This document shows, piece after piece, positions 62,754-64,000 of a stretch of 64,000 nucleotides of DNA (within the stretch, counting starts at the first letter, position 1; every line of letters begins with the position of its first letter). The notes beneath the pieces are model-generated. The model was not told where the DNA came from. It ran no database searches and saw only the letters and a program-made list of their open reading frames with translations. Source of the DNA: Eubacteriales bacterium (lineage in GTDB: Bacteria > Bacillota > Clostridia > Lachnospirales > Lachnospiraceae); assembly GCA_030526005.1 (NCBI GenBank), contig JAUNDP010000002.1, positions 87,419 to 151,418 on the forward strand. The letters are read 5' to 3'. The translations under genes were made by a program, and so were the position numbers.

Positions 62754-63947
62754 ATGTACAAAAAAATGCTTTACCGGCTTTCATTTTTTCTTGTTCTGTG
62801 CTCTTTCTGTGTTGCTATACTTGCCGGATGTTCTGCAAATAAAAATTCGCCAAAAGGAGTGGTAAAGAAAGAATTGAATTTAATCAAAGATCTGGATGAA
62901 GAGACAATGGCGTCCTTTTCTTCTTACCATATCTTTTCAGAAAGCGACAGCCTGACAGATGATATCAGACAGTCTGCTATGGAGGCAATGCAGTTATTTT
63001 TCGAGAACTTTTCCTATAAAATTGAGCGTACAGATGTAAAAGAGGAAGAAGCTGTTGTCACGGTCTCTATCACAAATATTGATGCTCATGCACTTGCGAA
63101 CGATCTTTGCCGCGCCATTATAGCCGATTCTCTGGATCATCCTGCAAAAGCAGAACAGTCTTCCGTTGCCTTTTATTCCAAGCTTTTAAAGCAGCTGCTT
63201 ACGGAAAATCAATATGAGTTAACGACGACAACGCTTGATATTCCTCTTGAAAAAACAGAAGGCGTATGGACAATTATCGCCTCTGATAAACTGGAGGATG
63301 GTCTTGTAAGCGGTTTGTCTTCTTATATGATGGACCCCAATATCGTATCTGCCGAAGAAGTCGTAGAAATCAATATGGAATATTTCCAGAATATGGAACC
63401 GGATCAGTTTCTTTCTTACTTTGGAATTGACGATATTTTTTCTGCTGCAAGCTCCAACGCAGATGAGATCGATCTCGCTTTTGCTTCACAGATTCTGGAA
63501 AATCTGACTTATCAGATTACTTCCTCAGCGCAGGATGACTCTTCTGCTGAGGTCCTTGTCGATATCACAAATCTGGATCTGTATTCCGTTTTGAGTACAT
63601 ATAAAGATGCCTTGCTTGCATATGCTGAAACAGCCGATCCTATACTGGCTACAGAGCAGGAACGAAACGAGAAGACGGCCCAGCTTCTTCTGGAATCGCT
63701 TCAGGAAGCGGATGACGTGACAACAAATACGCTTTCTGTCCAGCTAAAAAATACAGGCCTTATCTGGGAAATTCAAAATACTTCTGAACTGACAGAGGCT
63801 GTCCTTGGAAATATCACAGAGGCTTCTTCTGCTTTTTCCGAAGCTTCCCATCAGACAAAAATGTTCTCTGATGAAACGGATGCGGAGACAGAACTCTCCG
63901 GTCAGAAAAATCTGGATCAGCTTCCTGTCATTCAGCCAGCTGCATAA
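62754..63947 (+). CDS. lipoprotein with duplicated domain (DUF5105-like)
   Basis: A 397-residue lipoprotein. The signal peptide ends with the lipobox LAGC (Cys26). Two related domains follow, about 35-190 and 200-360. Each pairs an acidic helical start (ELNLIKDLDEETMASF; EINMEYFQNMEPDQF) with VTVSITNIDAHAL or VLVDITNLDLYSV, and closes with a strand ending in a Trp-Ile segment (GVWTIIAS; GLIWEIQN). This resembles the DUF5105/NTF2-like domains of Clostridia lipoproteins of unknown function. AAGGAG precedes the ATG. Confidence 0.82.
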   Translation: MYKKMLYRLSFFLVLCSFCVAILAGCSANKNSPKGVVKKELNLIKDLDEETMASFSSYHIFSESDSLTDDIRQSAMEAMQLFFENFSYKIERTDVKEEEAVVTVSITNIDAHALANDLCRAIIADSLDHPAKAEQSSVAFYSKLLKQLLTENQYELTTTTLDIPLEKTEGVWTIIASDKLEDGLVSGLSSYMMDPNIVSAEEVVEINMEYFQNMEPDQFLSYFGIDDIFSAASSNADEIDLAFASQILENLTYQITSSAQDDSSAEVLVDITNLDLYSVLSTYKDALLAYAETADPILATEQERNEKTAQLLLESLQEADDVTTNTLSVQLKNTGLIWEIQNTSELTEAVLGNITEASSAFSEASHQTKMFSDETDAETELSGQKNLDQLPVIQPAA

Positions 63948-63962
63948 AAAGGGTTCTAAACT

Positions 63963-63983
63963 TTACTTGGGGGTAAAGTAAAA
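63963..63983. repeat. short inverted repeat after the lipoprotein gene
   Basis: ACTTTAC and GTAAAGT stand six bases apart, followed by an A-run on the plus strand. There is no T-run after it in the direction of the lipoprotein gene, so it is not a standard terminator; it may be an operator for a gene beyond the window edge. Confidence 0.35.
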
Positions 63984-64000
63984 AAAGAATAGGCATAGAA

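Overview
The window reads as chromosomal DNA of a low-to-mid GC gut Clostridium relative, most likely an acetogenic Lachnospiraceae (Blautia-like). The pointers are the tandem rnfC2-metV-metF genes of an acetogen-type methylenetetrahydrofolate reductase, an Rnf-like cluster, YesM/YesN-type two-component genes, MATE exporters, AAGGAGG-type ribosome sites and several TTG starts. No ribosomal RNA, tRNA or CRISPR array was seen. Most genes lie on the minus strand, so map order below is the reverse of transcription order.

Region 1 (1-22984) is one long minus-strand exopolysaccharide operon. A promoter at 22957-22984, with a run of 12 A residues between its boxes, reads into a capD-type nucleotide-sugar dehydratase, an initiating sugar-phosphate transferase, an HpcH/HpaI aldolase, a 2-hydroxyacid dehydrogenase, an asparagine-synthase-like protein, an ATP-grasp protein, six glycosyltransferases, an EpsG-like polymerase, a beta-propeller protein, a pyruvyl transferase, a membrane-anchored GH88/105-like protein, a Wzx flippase, UDP-GlcNAc 2-epimerase and a surface GH16 enzyme. 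Together they would build, flip, polymerise, decorate and trim a repeat unit of about seven sugars.

Region 2 (23079-35115) holds a secreted carboxylesterase with its YesN/YesM-type regulators and probable tandem binding sites, then an incomplete Rnf-like operon (rnfC, rnfD, an rnfG enlarged by two internal repeats, and one rnfA/E-like subunit), then an AIM24 protein and a LURP-one protein.

Region 3 (35296-38292, plus strand) carries two MATE exporters, each preceded by a promoter and a terminator-like hairpin in the leader. Region 4 (38538-48608) has the metF/metV/rnfC2 operon and an oligopeptide/nickel-type ABC importer plus a CGGC protein. The importer operon sits behind a cobalamin riboswitch with its own terminator. 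Both fit an acetogen that depends on corrinoid enzymes.

Region 5 (48652-54143) is rpsB-tsf followed by a small accessory island between two transposase relics (a TnpB fragment and an ISAs1 fragment), holding a membrane-anchored Xre regulator, a secreted protein of unknown function and a 35-codon gene with an excellent ribosome site. Region 6 (54231-60786) is a MacB/YknXYZ-like exporter with two adaptor proteins, one swollen to 1040 residues by three copies of an unrecognised domain. Region 7 (60907-64000) has glyA, a DUF1294 protein and a duplicated-domain lipoprotein. All functions are inferred from sequence reading alone; no search was run.
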